The notes: generated by a model from the sequence alone, not told the origin. A DNA stretch of 64,000 bases from Macrophomina tecta (GCA_024180945.1 JAKSGN010000002.1:1116001-1180000), one strand, 5' to 3'; numbered from the stretch's first letter, positions 35,486 through 48,845 are shown. Translations and numbers: made by a program.

Positions 35486-36619
35486 ATGCGTCCTCGTAAT
35501 GTCGTTTCGGGGCTCAATGCCCGCTCCCTGCTTGGCCTGCCGCCACATCTCCGCGCCCACATCTACCACAACCGCCAGCCTCGAAGTCTGAATCCGCCTC
35601 AGATGCGCTCCGCTTCGTCCGCCGGCGCACTCCAGATGCACGAAGCAGACCTCGTTCTCAATCTATTTTGGGGCATGTTCGAAGTCCTTCACAACTGCGG
35701 CTTGTCTTGGGCCGTCGCCATTCCCGCCGGTGCCGTTGTCGTACGAGGCCTAATCATCATGCCTTGGTTCCAAATTCCCGCCCGCAAGGCTCAGCAGCAG
35801 AACGCCGCCCTCCTACCGCTCAATCACGCATACGCTATCGCCATGAAGCACAGGTGCCATCAAATCTTCTATGACAAGGGCCCCCGAGTCGCGCGCAGCA
35901 AAGCCAAGATGGCCATGGCAAAATACAATTACCAGTTGAGGCAGCGATGGAGGGCTGAGCGCTGGAGGCAAATGCTACCGCTTGCCACTTTTCCTATCTT
36001 CATAGGCGTCGCTGAGGTCATACGTCGAATGTGCGGCAGCAGAAGCGGACTATGGGGCATAATCTTTGGCTCGGGATCTGCCCAGGCGCAGCATCCCTCC
36101 GCGGAGGCCCTCACCGCTGCGGGAGAGTCCGCTGCCGTCGAAGCCGTAGATCGCACTGCCGATGCATTAGAGGCTGTTGCTCAATGGAAGGGAAGTACAG
36201 CTCTACCCGAGGCAGTGCCGGATAGCGTTCCCATCAGCAATTGGCTCGAGCCATCCTTTGCTACCGAGGGTGCTCTGTGGTTTCCCAATCTCATGCTTGC
36301 TGATCCAAATATGATCCTCCCATTTGTGGTGTCCGGACTCACTATGGCCACTCTTCACCGCGGCTCCAAGCCCCCGCAAGAAGGCAAGGAGAGGCCGGCC
36401 GGCATCATCCTCAGGCGCATTCTCATGACCGGAGCCCTGGCCATAGGTCCGCTGACGCTACATATGCCCACCGCTATCTTGCTCTATTGGTCCGCGAGCA
36501 CGACGTGCGCCTATATTTCACATCTCATTCTGGACAAATACTACCCTCTCGACATGCCGCCGAAGCCTTGCAGACGTTCCGTAATGTACAACCCAAAGGC
36601 TGTTCAAAAAGCGAAATGA
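35486..36619 (+). CDS. COX18: Mitochondrial inner-membrane insertase Cox18 (Oxa1/YidC family)
   Basis: An intronless frame encodes 377 aa. Cox18 exports the C-terminal tail of Cox2 across the inner membrane during complex IV assembly. The N-terminus is Arg/Leu/Ser-rich like a presequence (MRPRNVVSGLNARSLLG). Family blocks are the first helix GLSWAVAIPAGAVVVRGLI, the matrix hairpin rich in Lys/Arg (KAQQQNAALLPL, RQRWRAERWRQMLPLATFPIFI), ETIRRMCG-like EVIRRMCGSRSG, FATEGALWFPNLMLADPNMILPF and the last helices around GPLTLHMPTAILLYW. The middle loop and PNL..DP pattern fit Cox18 rather than Oxa1. It lies head-to-head with ALG11. Confidence 0.9.
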   Translation: MRPRNVVSGLNARSLLGLPPHLRAHIYHNRQPRSLNPPQMRSASSAGALQMHEADLVLNLFWGMFEVLHNCGLSWAVAIPAGAVVVRGLIIMPWFQIPARKAQQQNAALLPLNHAYAIAMKHRCHQIFYDKGPRVARSKAKMAMAKYNYQLRQRWRAERWRQMLPLATFPIFIGVAEVIRRMCGSRSGLWGIIFGSGSAQAQHPSAEALTAAGESAAVEAVDRTADALEAVAQWKGSTALPEAVPDSVPISNWLEPSFATEGALWFPNLMLADPNMILPFVVSGLTMATLHRGSKPPQEGKERPAGIILRRILMTGALAIGPLTLHMPTAILLYWSASTTCAYISHLILDKYYPLDMPPKPCRRSVMYNPKAVQKAK

Positions 36620-39600
36620 TGAGGCACTCCGCCTGAACTACGTCGACTTTGCCGCTTATTATGATCGGGACGATCTGTGGGCCCGGGGACTGTCTCGTGC
36701 ACCTTCATTGAAGGTTAAAGGGCATTAACCTGGGAAGAAATGCTCGTGCTGGAAGAGCAACATTATGCCAAAACTTAGCCCAATAAGATATGCAGAGAAC
36801 AAGAAGTATGATGGCAACATTTGATGACACATTTCAGCTGGGATATCACACAAATGCCAGTTTGTGTATATGGCCCGTCAAGACAAGCATATATATTCCT
36901 CTCCACTCATATCACGCACCACCTTTTTCAGAGCGAGCGCCCCTCTTGATGCGCTCGGCCGGCTACCGATGGAAACTTGGACCGCACTGAGGTCAAATGT
37001 GTGTGGCACTGCATTCTTCTTTATGAATTGAAGGATATTCTGGAGCCAGATATTGGTGCGAGGATAGCGGCGTCCGGTCCGGAGGCCTGTGAAAAGGCTC
37101 CACCGTCTGTATAACCCAACTCGTTCCATGTGTAGACGCGGTGCTTATCAAAAGGTGTTTTCATCTAGTAGACAGGATGCAATGGTGGCATGATACCAGC
37201 GCATCGGCCTTCCAAATATCCAGCAGCCTGGTCCGCTCAGTTATCTGCATCGAATCTTGCGAGGTGTTTTGGTCATTAGCAGGGGCTACGGAAAAGGGAT
37301 GAGTTGCAAATCTGAAGTTCCACAGCGCTTAAATGACATCGGAAAGGAAGCTTACATGCTGGCTATAGTGCCTCATGACCTGTGAGCATTTTGGCATGAT
37401 GATGTGGCTTGAGATATCGATGTGATGTTGAATGGTGTGTGGCGTTACCCAGCTACGGAGAAGAAAGCCGAGGCTCTGCTGCCAACAGTGCTGTATGCCG
37501 GGTACATCTTGACCCAGACGCCATGAAATGCTCTTCTTGGATACAAGAAACACTGTTTGACATAAATATATACGTCATTGTTGTCGCGATCACCGTCGGC
37601 GCTATAACTAAGCTGTCTACAAAACGGCTTGAGCGTTTCTCTGGTAATGACCGTAGAAATATACACAATAGAGGCGCGTAAGGCCATCCATGTTTTTTCT
37701 CGGAAGGATTCGTATTAGTGAATGCAGGCATGGCTCTTAAGGATGGCTTCCTCTTCCTTGGTTTCAGCCTCCCTTACAAGCTCACAACATGGCTCTCTGA
37801 GTAAGTAGAAAGAAGACTACGTTGCATGACTTACACTACTGAGCCGAACTGACGATAATATAACAATGCAGAGCTAGTTTTCGTCTTGGCCAGCGTCATA
37901 GGCTAACGGGACTGGTATCTCTGCTACGAAAGGTTCGAATCCTCCAGGATCGAAATGTTGCATAATACGTTCACTACCCGACCAAAGTGGCTGCTGTCTT
38001 TGTCCAGAACCAGAATCATCGACAAAGACTGCAGGTTGCTCCATAGACCAACATGGCAGCCTTCTCCGCTCTCCTCTCGTTAACTGACTTATCTTCGTGA
38101 CATGCTCGCTGCTAGGATACATATCTGTACACCGGAGACTCCGAGGCTTCCTCGGCATGTTGTTAAAGCTGGTTCACGGAACGGCATTGTTTCTATTTTC
38201 TCTGCCTCGCACTGTTGTTCCAAGTAGCGCAGATAGCCTTGGAATTCTTGGGTCGGAGGATTTAGCAGTTGTTGTGACGCCGTGCCAAAACGAAGAAGAA
38301 GAGAAAGCAAGTCTGATTGTACTGTTTGGTGGTATTGAGTAGGTCGTACTCGCTGGAAGAAAGTAGCCAGCTATAGCTGCCAAGGCGCTAAGCCTGCTCT
38401 TGCCTTAACAGCGGCATTGCTAGAGCTTTCTGGGGCGCGCGCTCGCGCGGTTGTTACATAACAATCTCATCGCCACATGCGGAACCGGATCATTCCGGAC
38501 CAGGCATCCAACCGCGGCTCCGCAGCGGCCAGACTGGGTCCAGTGTGGAAGTAAAAACCGTGGGCCGAGCTGTGTGGACGAAGAAAAGAATGAAAAGAAA
38601 AAAGAGGGTAAAAGCGGCCGACCAATTGAAGGGTAGATGGACGGTGTCTTCAGGTTGAAGGAATGTCTAGCAGTGGGCTATTTTCGAGCGGCCGGTTTCT
38701 GATGGGCAGATGATGTTCGAACATGATTTTATATTCTGTTTGAGGAAAGGACTAGTACGCTCATCTGCTACCGTTCCTGATACATGATGCTATAGACATG
38801 TGCACCCTGAAGCAGCGTCAATGAATTAGCTCCGTCCTGGCTGGACTTGGAACTCGAAGCAGAAATCTCCGCGTCTCCTTATTCGTGTTCATCCGAGGTA
38901 TCTTATTGTCCCCTCCATGGGACCACGCATGCATCATCATTTGGGGTTGACTCGCCAGTACGCTCTCCGGGTGTTTAATCAATGAAACGAAGATAGACTG
39001 GCAAAATCCGAAGAAAGATCCGATGAGTTATCTAATATCAACGAACAGCACTTATCCTGTATGATACGCGACGGAATATGCTCGGTTGATGGCTTTTTGG
39101 GTGATTTTTTTTTTTTTTTTTGGCTTACTGTACACTATAAGCCTGCTGTGCGGGTTTTTACTACATGCTGGGGAGGGGTTACCATCAAGTGCTGCGAGGA
39201 CTGGCAATATATCAAATCAATACGCAGTCAGACCTGCAACGAATATTAGGCACGCAATTCCCAACCAGCAAGCATATGATAGTGAAGGTCTTTCTAGCTA
39301 CCATTGCGATCGCTTGAGTAGATACGGCTCGGATAAGGATCCACAGGGCCCATCACTACGGCAGCTCTCGGCCGGATATTGGCCAGAGGGGGCAGCGAAT
39401 CCTAGCCATGGGGGATGAGCATTATAGCCACTGCACCGACTAGTCAGTTGGCCTTTCGAAGCTAGCCAACGAGTGTCGGTAAACCCCTTAGTGCCGGCGC
39501 TAGCGTTAGACGCCCTCGCGATGATGATACGATAGCTGGAAAGCCGCCACACCGCTTGGCTCAGGGCCAGTTCAACGCGCCACTGCACCCAAAACATGAG

Positions 39601-42600
39601 CCGGATGGGGGAGGCCCACAGGGTTGAGGATTGGGGTTTCTCCACACGGCCAGCACGCCGGCATATTAACGAGCTACCGTCAAGCAATAGAGTCCTTGCA
39701 CGCGGCGGGCAACAAAACCGGCTTCGGCTTGCTCAGAGCTAACAATACCCTGACCTATTTGCTGTCTATGTCCGAGAGGTGGCTAGCCATGTGGTGTTTA
39801 GCTGTCGTGCTGTTTCTGTCAAGCTTTCCCGACCTCATGGTGCCACGATCTTCCCACGAGAGTCAAGCGATGCCGAAAGGACACTCCGGCTACGCGAGCG
39901 GTAGGACTGTCGCTGCCACCGACGCCTGGACTGCCCGATAACGCACACCGCAGCCAAGAGAGACGCAGAGCGAGGGGGCCGAGAGGAGACGAGGGCAGCA
40001 AAACACATGAAGCTGTCGGAAAGCTTCCCTCACCACGAGTTCTGCCGCTTCACAAAGCCCACCTCTCATAGCTCATGGCGGTGTGCGCTTGTCGACCCTG
40101 GGCCCTTCTTGCCGTTTGTTTGCTTTGCCTTGCGCAATAGGCGGCCTCGGCACCAGTTTCTTGCGCGGACCAGATTGTGCGTCGAAGATGATGCTCTAAT
40201 GCAACTGCACTGGGAAGCGCCCTCTTTCTCCTTTGGCACCAGAAAGCCAGGATGACCAGCACACCCATGAATCAAAACCGCCACCGAGTGGCATGTGCAA
40301 AACTACCCACGCATTTCCGGCAAAACTTAACCGCTCTCTTGGGGGCGTCTGCGGCGAACGACATTGAGGTAAGTATCGTACCACTCCACTGGCGTCTAGG
40401 GGAAGACGGGGTTTCTGTGTGCGGAGAAGTGTGGTCTGGGGCGACAACTCTTCCTCAGCATGCCCCCTTCCCTTCCTCCAGTGAGCGGACCAATTTCCTT
40501 CCTAGCGCCGTCCCCGCAGCTGCCTTTATTCACACACACCACACGTAGCACCCATCCCCTTTAGTGTGCCTCTCTCTCTCTCATCGGCCCGTTATGCGGA
40601 GTTGATAAGCTTTCCTTTTTTTTTTCTTTTTTTTTTTCAAGTCGTCGGGCTGTCCCCCATGCAAGTGCTGCCAAACTCTGAAGCCGGTCTGGCACCTCCG
40701 CTCCGCATTGGTTTCTGAGTCGTCTCTCGCCTTCAGTGCTCACTAATCAGCGCCTACACGGCTAGCAGAGGTTGGCTGTGCTGAGGAATGCCTCGCCATG
40801 CCACCGTTGCGCTGTTATGTCAGCTTTCCGGCGATTGCCTCCTTCGAACAGAAGGGAAAGTGACGCCGGCAGGTGCCTAATATAACAAACTCAGAGACAA
40901 TTGCGGCAGCGACGTTGTTGAACATCGCTCTATTAAAGCAAAATGTTGGTATGGGAGATGGGTATTGTCCGCAGGTGCACTGGGCTCGGATGGGTCGCTG
41001 CAGGCGGAAAGCAGCACGGCAAGTGCGCCCAGGAGGGCAAGCAGCAGCACGGCGGCGCTTGGCGGAGAATGTGGCCGGAAATTACCATTGGGAATGACTC
41101 GGAGTGAAAATGCTTCCTCAAAAGCACTCAGGCCCCGGTCGTGGATGTCATCGAACCCGGAAGTGGTTATTTGATCGCAGTAGTTGTGGCCCTCATCCTG
41201 ATGAATGCTCCTTCAATACTTCGCGATCCAGAGATGGCTCGGACGGCTGCTGCGACGACGGGCGCGCGCCAGCTCGGCCGAAAGTCTGTCCGAGCATTGT
41301 GATGAAAGCGCCCTTGTGGAGGGAGCGCAAAGGGGTTGGGAATTGCAGGTCTACATTTATATACAGTATCATCTTTGCGGGCTTTGTGTTTTATGAAGGA
41401 TGATACCGTACTGCTGGATATCGGCGCTCATCGCGCTTCTGCTAGAGGGGCACTATGTAGCAAAGTGTTGACGCAGCACATTCATCTTGTCAAAGTCATT
41501 GTTTATGGAACAGCTTGCTTCAGTTTGAGCGTTGGCGAGTCCCAACGAGCTCGTTATGACTCAGTTCGGAAATAGGTGGAAGCGTGTGTTCAGACGCGAC
41601 CTCTTAATGCTTCGACGCCCATTCATCTCTGAGTCACGCCACATCTCTTAACGGCGAGTGCGCATTGAGGACCGCGTAACGGCGCCGTGATTTACCATCT
41701 CACCGGCTCTATTTAGAGTAGGTTTAAGAGGGGGAATGACCTCCAAACTTATCCAGCATCACTTCAAACGCTCAGCGCAGAGATGCAATATTCTCACGAA
41801 TTCTCCTCTCCCTACGAGTGTCCAGATATCCAACTCTCCACTACAAGATTAAGAGCCCAATCTGTAATGAAGCAAGGATGCGACAGCTTCTTCCGCTGAT
41901 TCCGATGGGGTTCAGAATTGTCGAGAGGTGCAACAATTTTCGATGGACGGGCGTGCCAGAAAAGGTAATCTACGACTTCGATAGATGTGAGATGTTGTCC
42001 GAGGCGCTTATTGCAGTCAAATACCAATTTTGTCCTTGGAAAGGCTGTAGGAGCTAGATATCACCGCACGATGCGTGTAGTTTCTAGCAGACCAGCGTAT
42101 GTGTTAGTTGGCATCACCAGTGCTTCAGCCCACCGAAGACAGACTGTACGAAAGCTGACTCTCTGTCGAGCCCTTTTGTGATACGAGTGTTGTCGCTGAG
42201 GACTCAAGTGTGCTGTCGGCGTAGATTCGGAAGGGAGGGGTTTATGGGGGAGGAAAGTTCGTCCTGAATGCAGTGGCAGTCCAGCCAACTGGGTCTGTTG
42301 TCGGAGGGCTGGTCATTCCCCTTTTCATCCTTGGCGCGCTATAATCCGATGCTTCGTAGATCTACCGCGACGGACGTTAGTTATAAGTTAGGTCCGGGGC
42401 CCACCGCACATTTATAGGATTCCGTAGGCTTTGACGACATACCAGGCGGAGATGGAAGGAAGATCCACAACGTACCGATTTCAGTATGCGCCGAGAATAG
42501 GGCAGGAGCCACCACCGGGAATTTGTGTGGCTGAAATCGCGATGGCTCCATGGGAGCTGGAGAGAGAGTTTGCTTGAGACATTGCCGCGCTGAGTTATCA

Positions 42601-45600
42601 TTACGGGGTGTGCCCCAATTAGGGGCAATGCAGTGACTACCCCTTTTAATCGGCCGCGAAGTTTGTACATTGGCCTGAGTACAGCCGCCTCAATTGAAGC
42701 CTTAACCATCGTGCGAGGATGACGAAATAAACTCCGGGCAGGTGCAAACGCGAGGACTGGGCATTGCCTCGCGTCCCTATCCATAGTTATGCGATCGAGT
42801 CGTCAGGCGGCATGTACCTAAAATCGTGACGTATGATATCTCGAGGTATTCAGGAGGGAAGCTCGAAGTAAGCCAGCACGGGCGGGGGTCTGTAGCAAAC
42901 CAGCTCTGCTGCGAGATTTAGTCGAGGGCCGAGAGGAGTAGGGTGTACATTGAGGACCGGGAGATGGCCCATCAGGCCCCCTTCCTCTCCAGTGCCCGCT
43001 GGCGTCCCCTCCTCTTAAACGCCATCAGAGCGCCGCAGAAAACGGTGGGTAAACGCGTGGCCCCGCAGGGTGTGCTATGCGCTGTTGACCCAGCGATTCG
43101 CGGATCAGTAGAAGGGACGGGGTGCGCCCACAACGGTGTCCTGTATACAGACTTCAGCGACGGCGCCTGCTCGGTCTGACTGCCCGGGCAGAAAGATGCT
43201 CAAAGCTTTTAGGGACACTCGTAGAGCAGGCAGCAAAGACGTTCGACGAGCGGGGCTGGGCGCAAGAGCGCCCGGTAGAAGGGCTACGATGTGCACAATT
43301 TGAGGTGGATTCGCGAAAAGCGAAATCCACTATAGAGACGACCGAGCGAGCTAGTAGGAATGAGCAGTTTCTATTATCCTGCTGTAATCGGCCCGTTATC
43401 CTTGAGAAAGCTGGGCTTTGGAGGGCAGCACAGGCAGGTCCCTCTCAGCAAGGTTCTTGCTCGACAAAAAGCTACCCTGACTTGATAGAACGCCCACAGA
43501 AACAGCGATAGCAGTCCGTGAAAAGGCCGAGACGAGCTTCGACATAGTCTTTTCTGGCATGGCGAGACGCATAAGCTACGAGAGAAGTCTCGCAGGGCCG
43601 GAAATGTCGGTGATGGACGGAGGAAACGGGGCCAACATGAGAATCTTTTGTCAGTGCCCAAACCAGGGCTGGCCGCTGCAAGCGCGAGACCCGCGGGAAG
43701 CCTCCGGTCTGCTACAACGGCGGTAGCCGTGTCCTCCGGCCACGAGAGGACCTGCGATCCGGCAGGATCTCAAGGGGACGACTCTCGTGTTGGGAACGAT
43801 CTGCCCGCTTGCGACTCAGGACACGCCAGCACCCAACTTTTCCCCAAAAAGGCCACAAGCTTTTCTTGATCTCAGCAATGTTTCCGGGTAGTCCGTGGGC
43901 GCCGTCTCTGTTTCCCCGTGCTTGGCTGCCCCGCCTGATCGACATTCTAGAAGATGGAGTTTCGGCATATGAGGCTACGACAAGGGCAGATGCGATTAGC
44001 GAAGTGGTTCTCCAGCGTCTCTTAGTCACAGCGAAGGCAGCCACTCGCGCAGCATGCCGCTTTGCACGCGGGCAAAGCAGCGGGCGCGCCGGAGGCGCAA
44101 TTCATAGAGGCGAGTGCAGCACGGTAGTCCGATTTTCACTTTGGCTTCTTGTCTCACAGAGGGCGGGCAACTCTAAAAGCAGGGTCATCGGGGCCCTCTC
44201 CAGTAGGCAGACGCGGTGGTGAGGAGAAGACGATGTTTGAAGAAGGACTGCCGTGGCTGCACATGGCCGGGTAGGGACAGGGGACACCTGGTGCTGGGAT
44301 CAGAGAAATCGTACGACTTCCTGCCGCCAGGAGCGACAGCTCGAATCAGACGGCCCCACGAGCCGGCGGCCATCGAGGACCCTTTTACCAGCGTCGTCGG
44401 CACGTCAGCAGCAGAGGTCTGGACTGCGCCGTCCAAGTGGCGCTGGGATTGCTGGAGTTTGCAAACACAGGTGCTCCCAAGCTGACATTGTGTGGTCCAT
44501 GCAGCGTGACGAGAGGAGCGGCATGCAGATGGAGAGGCGGCCACGCGTTAAGCGACGACGCCAGTTCTCGAGGTGCTGACATCGCGTCCAAATCAGCGGC
44601 CGGGTTTGTGTGGAAGCGGCAGCCAATCAGCCAGTCGTCTCAGTCCTCACCACCAGGATGCTCCTCAGCGCTCACCGCCGCGTCGCACAGCCAATGGCGC
44701 GGGCGGGACGAGGTCCAGCGAACGCGTGGGGCAGGGCGACGGCGCTTGGCATCACATGCGGAGATCTGGTGGCTCGGGTTGGCGGTAGATCCAGCGGGAG
44801 AGCTTTGGGTTTGGCGACGGACAGCATCTGCGGCGTAGCAACAGAAAAGCTTCTGGAAGACGCGGGAGGGCGGAAGGCTAATGGGTTGCCACGTGTTGGC
44901 GGCACGTGTCGGTGGAGCAGAGATGGGCGGGTACGAAGGTGCAGCGGCCATCTTGCCCACCAACCCATTCGGCTCAGGCCCATCGGCAACGCCGTTTCCT
45001 CCAAGGCAGTCTGCGTAGGGCGGAGCGGGGGTGAAGCTTGAAGGATGATTGACTTTGAGACCCTGGGGCGTCTGTAGTATGTTTCGCCCTGCCGCCGCCA
45101 CGACTTCCTGGAGCGCGTCAGTGTCCTGCACCAGCTGCCAGAACATCACCACCACACCAGCGAGACACGGCGGAAAACAACACTGCCTGCTGCCGCTGCC
45201 CCCCGCCGCTGCCGCCACCGCGAACCCAGCTCCTTCACCAAACCGCCGCCGGCTGTCTATCCTGGTACCGTCATCACGTGCCGCCGCCCGGAGCCGTCTC
45301 CTCTTGCGCGTTTCCACTGCGGACGCGGTGCCTGCCTGCCACGAGGTGGCTGGCGATCCCGCGCAAGCACGCTCTCGACAGCGCCTGCACCATTGCCCGC
45401 CTAAGCTGCTTCGAGGAGAGCTGTTGCCTCCTCGCCTTGGGCCCCAGTCGCGACGCCACGCCTTCATGCCGCCGCAGAAGAATCCATCCATCCGTCCACC
45501 AGCCTGCCCCCCCTGGCTTGCTGTGCGGCCGATCCGAGTGCTCCAATTCCAAATGGCCCGCCAATCGCGCCCCCCGGCGCGGCCAATGCAGCCACGCTGG

Positions 45601-47551
45601 TCGCCGTTGGAGCTGTGATGCCCTTTTGACTCTTGCGGCTACTGCAACGGGAAGCAATGCGAGAGTTTCTGACTCGCGGCGGCATATTCCATTGCTCGGG
45701 CCTGGCGATGACGGCATCGACACAGGCGGCGAGGCCCGGTCAGGCCATGCGCACCGCCCGCACGTGTCGGACAAGGCCTGAGGCGCCCTCACGAACACGG
45801 TGAGCGAAAAATCAGCAGATGCAGGTGCAAGATCGCCATATCGGACGACGCGCTATCGGGCCCCGCCGCCCAACAACAGCATCGGAGTGGGCGCCGGCCG
45901 CTTAGTCGTCGGCGCACACACGGGAGGCGTTTGGGCTATTGCTGCTGGCAAATTTGCAGCAGCAAAAGGAACCGTCTGTCCACGCCGCCACGTGCGAGGC
46001 TTGCCTGCCGCGCCTGACTCGGCTCAGCTAGGCGGCTCGAAAGCGATCAGCGCTCGCAGACGCAGCTCCCCCCATCTCGACGAGGGTCGTGACGAGGTCT
46101 GCCGGGAATGAGCCGGCTCATTATACCCGCCGCCGGGAAGGGAGAGCGGCCGGGACAGCTGCACGCTGCCCGAGAGCCTCTCGACACTGACGACATCCGC
46201 CCGCGATGCTGCAGTCGCGCCGTCGTGCCACCCACCTTGCACGCCCGTCGAGACGCACGCAATCCAGCCGTGCCTAGCAGCGCCTGGGCCCGCTTCCGTG
46301 CGTCCACGCCGGCAATAACCACAGAAACGAGACGCTGTGGTGGACAGGCTGTGTTCCTGTGCCTGGGCCGCTCGGCGTTAGCGCTCTCACGCTGGCCTCC
46401 TATCTCCACCCGCGCCTAGCCTCGAAGCGGCGGCCATGCGCTTTGCGGCGTGCACCAGTGCGGCCTGGCTCCTTCGCCTTCGCTCTCCTCCAATGTTGCG
46501 CTGCGAACGCACCGCGTCGCCGGATCGTCGGGTCGCCGAGGTGGAGCGCGCGCTGCCAGGCTCGTTTCGGGCGCCGGTGCGCACAGGATGGGTGTTTTGG
46601 ATTGAACGCGCAACGTGGGGTCGGCTTCGGAGGATTCGCCTACCCACATACGTGTTTGCTTGTCGAAGTGCTGGCGGTCGGAGAATAGTAGTGCGTTGCA
46701 GAGGCAGGGCAGCAACCTTCTTCGGCCGCGGTCGCCGCTCCCGCGCGTGTCCCGGGGGCGGGCGGATGCAGCGCAGCACGCACCCGAGGCTCGCCGCGGC
46801 AGAAGGACGGGCTGGAAGTAAGTATAAGGGATGGGGCCTGTGTAATTTCCAGCGCGGCGGCAGAAGGAGGGCTCGCTGGCCGCGCGCCGGCGTGGTGGGC
46901 GGCCTTGCAGCCAGGAACATGCCTGCGCGGCTGGGCATTGGCTATGAGGCCAGCAGCGGCGCATCCCGGCCGCAAAACGTGGTTGTGCGGGGGCACGTGG
47001 TTGCATGGGATGGCGAGGGCAGTGATGAAGATCTGAGGTCGATCCCCACTGCTGCGTCGTCGCGCGCGGAGCAGCGGTGTGGCCGCAACACGTGCGGCAG
47101 CGGATGCGACAGGTCAGCTTGCCACTGCCATGCGCCTGCGGACCAGGGCTGCCTCTGCTTGCAGGACCATGCCGCCCGCGGCACGAGAGACACATAACAG
47201 CCGGCCGCCCGGGCTGCGTGGGAGCGGCTGCTTGCGTACCGGACGTGCAACACTGCTGCTGATGCTCTCCAAGCGCCCGCTCGCCCGCCGACCGACGAAG
47301 CAGCCGCCGCCAGCCTCCTGCGAACTGACCCGACCCGACGTCGTTCTAGAACGCCGTCTGACCACCCGCTGACAGACGTCTCCCACCGCACCGCAGGCCT
47401 CCGCGCGAGTTACACGGCAACGGGGGCGTCTTAGACGGCGATGAGGGCCAACGGTGCTGCAGCTCTGAAACCCGGGTCAGCGCTCTGGGCCCGGCGCAGG
47501 CGTGCGTGTGGGTGGGCAGAGCTTGAAGAAAACGTGCTCGGCGGCTGGCAC
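36620..47551. other. Gene desert, about 11 kb
   Basis: No frame here could be tied to a family or built into a spliced model. From 36.6 to about 43.9 kb base composition is mixed, with T tracts near 39103-39120 and 40618-40638 and short frames such as 38158-37874 (minus, 94 codons) and 42784-42377 (minus, 135 codons) that have no motif. From about 44 to 47.5 kb the DNA is GC-rich and all six frames stay open by composition. It may be old repeat remains, long regulatory sequence for flbA, or lineage-specific genes that cannot be seen without transcripts. Confidence 0.5.
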
Positions 47552-47565
47552 GGATGAGTCCCGGA
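47552..47565 (+). repeat. Left copy of 14-bp direct repeat flanking the transposon
   Basis: GGATGAGTCCCGGA abuts the left inverted repeat exactly and recurs exactly at 48876-48889 on the other side. Confidence 0.9.
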
Positions 47566-47595
47566 CCGCACCCGTGCAAAAGTCAGGGCGCACGG
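47566..47595 (+). repeat. Left terminal inverted repeat (30 bp)
   Basis: An exact reverse complement of 48846-48875. It includes the internal core GCAAAAGTCAGGGCGCACGG. Confidence 0.92.
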
Positions 47596-47653
47596 ACGTG
47601 CACGAGTCAAAACAACAACGTACCCTCTTCATCCCTTGCCTCATTACACCACC

Positions 47654-48741
47654 ATGCAGCGCATCTTTGGACGCGAAATTTCAGGCAATGCTAGGCAAAG
47701 GCATCAGCTTTCACATAATCAACGAGTTTCGGTTATTACACAATCGCAAGATGGTAAATCTGGGCGTCAAATTGCCCGTGAGACTCGCTTCTCAGAACAC
47801 GCAATTAGGAGCTGCATCAACCACTACAATACGACTGGCCAGATTGATCTAACACCTCGTACTGGCCGTCCCCCAAAGTCAGCCTTCGCACGGAGCGCCA
47901 GATTATTCGTTTTGTTAACCGGTTCCCAAAACTTAAGCACAGCCAGGTGATTAAGCAACTCCAGTTATCTATCCATAAAGATACGCTCAGGCGTATTCTA
48001 CGCAAGAACCATATTACCAAATGGCGTGCAAAGAATCGGCCTTGGATCTCTCAAGCGAATGCCCGCATTCGGTACCAATATGCAAAGAAATACCGGTATA
48101 AGAGCTGGAGATGGTGGATGAGGGTTACGTTCGGTAATGAGTGCTCAGTTGAGCAGGGCTCTGGCCACGCACCAAGCTGGGTTTTCCGTACGCCTGGCCA
48201 GCAAAAGTGGGACCAAAGCCGGCTTAATACACGGCCACTTGGCAAGAAGGCAAGATGTATGGTATGGGGTGGCTTTTCAGGCCAGCTAGGGGTGTCTGAT
48301 TTACACGTTATAGAGCGTGATTTGGACTCTCCTAGGCAAGGCTATACTGCCAAATCCTATATCAAAGTACTGGAGGAATAGGTACCAAGAAACTACGACT
48401 ATAGTATATACTGGTTACAAGATGGTGCTGGTATTTATCGGGCGAACCGGGTGAAGAAATGGCTGCGTGATCACCAAATTAGGTGCATTACTCACCCCCT
48501 ATATTCGCCTGATCTAAACCTCCAGGAATACCTTTGGTGGCCACTAAAGATGAAGCTTCAAGAGATTGCGCCATTTATTGAGCTTGGGAAGAATCCTGAG
48601 CGCGTGGAGGCGTTACTAGCTGAGTGGTTACCTAGGGCATACGCATTGGTGGAAAAACCAAGCCTTAAAGCGCTTTGTAAAAGTATGCCACAACGGCTTG
48701 TAGATGTTATTCAAGCTGGTGGCTATCAAACTCGCTGGTAG
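47654..48741 (+). pseudogene. Tc1/mariner-family transposase, frameshifted and stopped
   Basis: The start at 47654 opens a helix-turn-helix segment (QRVSVITQSQDGKSGRQIAR, RTGRPPK) that loses frame near 47880; the second DNA-binding part and the catalytic domain resume from about 47883 in another frame (IKQLQLSIHKDTLRRILRK). The DDE-type core has VWGGFSG, the second acidic residue in LQDGAG and the third in SPDLNLQEYLWW. The first acidic residue, normally D in a TFxDECSVE motif, is N (TFGNECSVE). A TAG stop sits at 48379-48381. The stop and the D-to-N change are both C-to-T/G-to-A transitions in CpA/TpG context. The protein cannot be functional as encoded. Confidence 0.85.
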
Positions 48742-48845
48742 CCTAGCTTTATAAAGAATCAACTCTTACTGCATTTGAGCAACTCCTTGTTGAATAATAC
48801 GACTCCAAAGTATTGGTGTTGGTGGCAGGATAATTAGCGTCTTGG

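Noticed and set aside
37926..37945. GGTTCGAATCC, a match to a tRNA B box
   Set aside because: The flanking bases do not form a T stem or acceptor stem and no A box lies at the right distance.
42377..42784. 135-codon minus-strand frame
   Set aside because: No motif, no neighbouring exon support and no recognisable family; treated as chance within the desert.
44185..47391. Many long overlapping frames on both strands (up to 283 codons)
   Set aside because: GC-rich composition keeps all frames open; the translations are Arg/Pro/Ala-rich without motifs or splice pattern.
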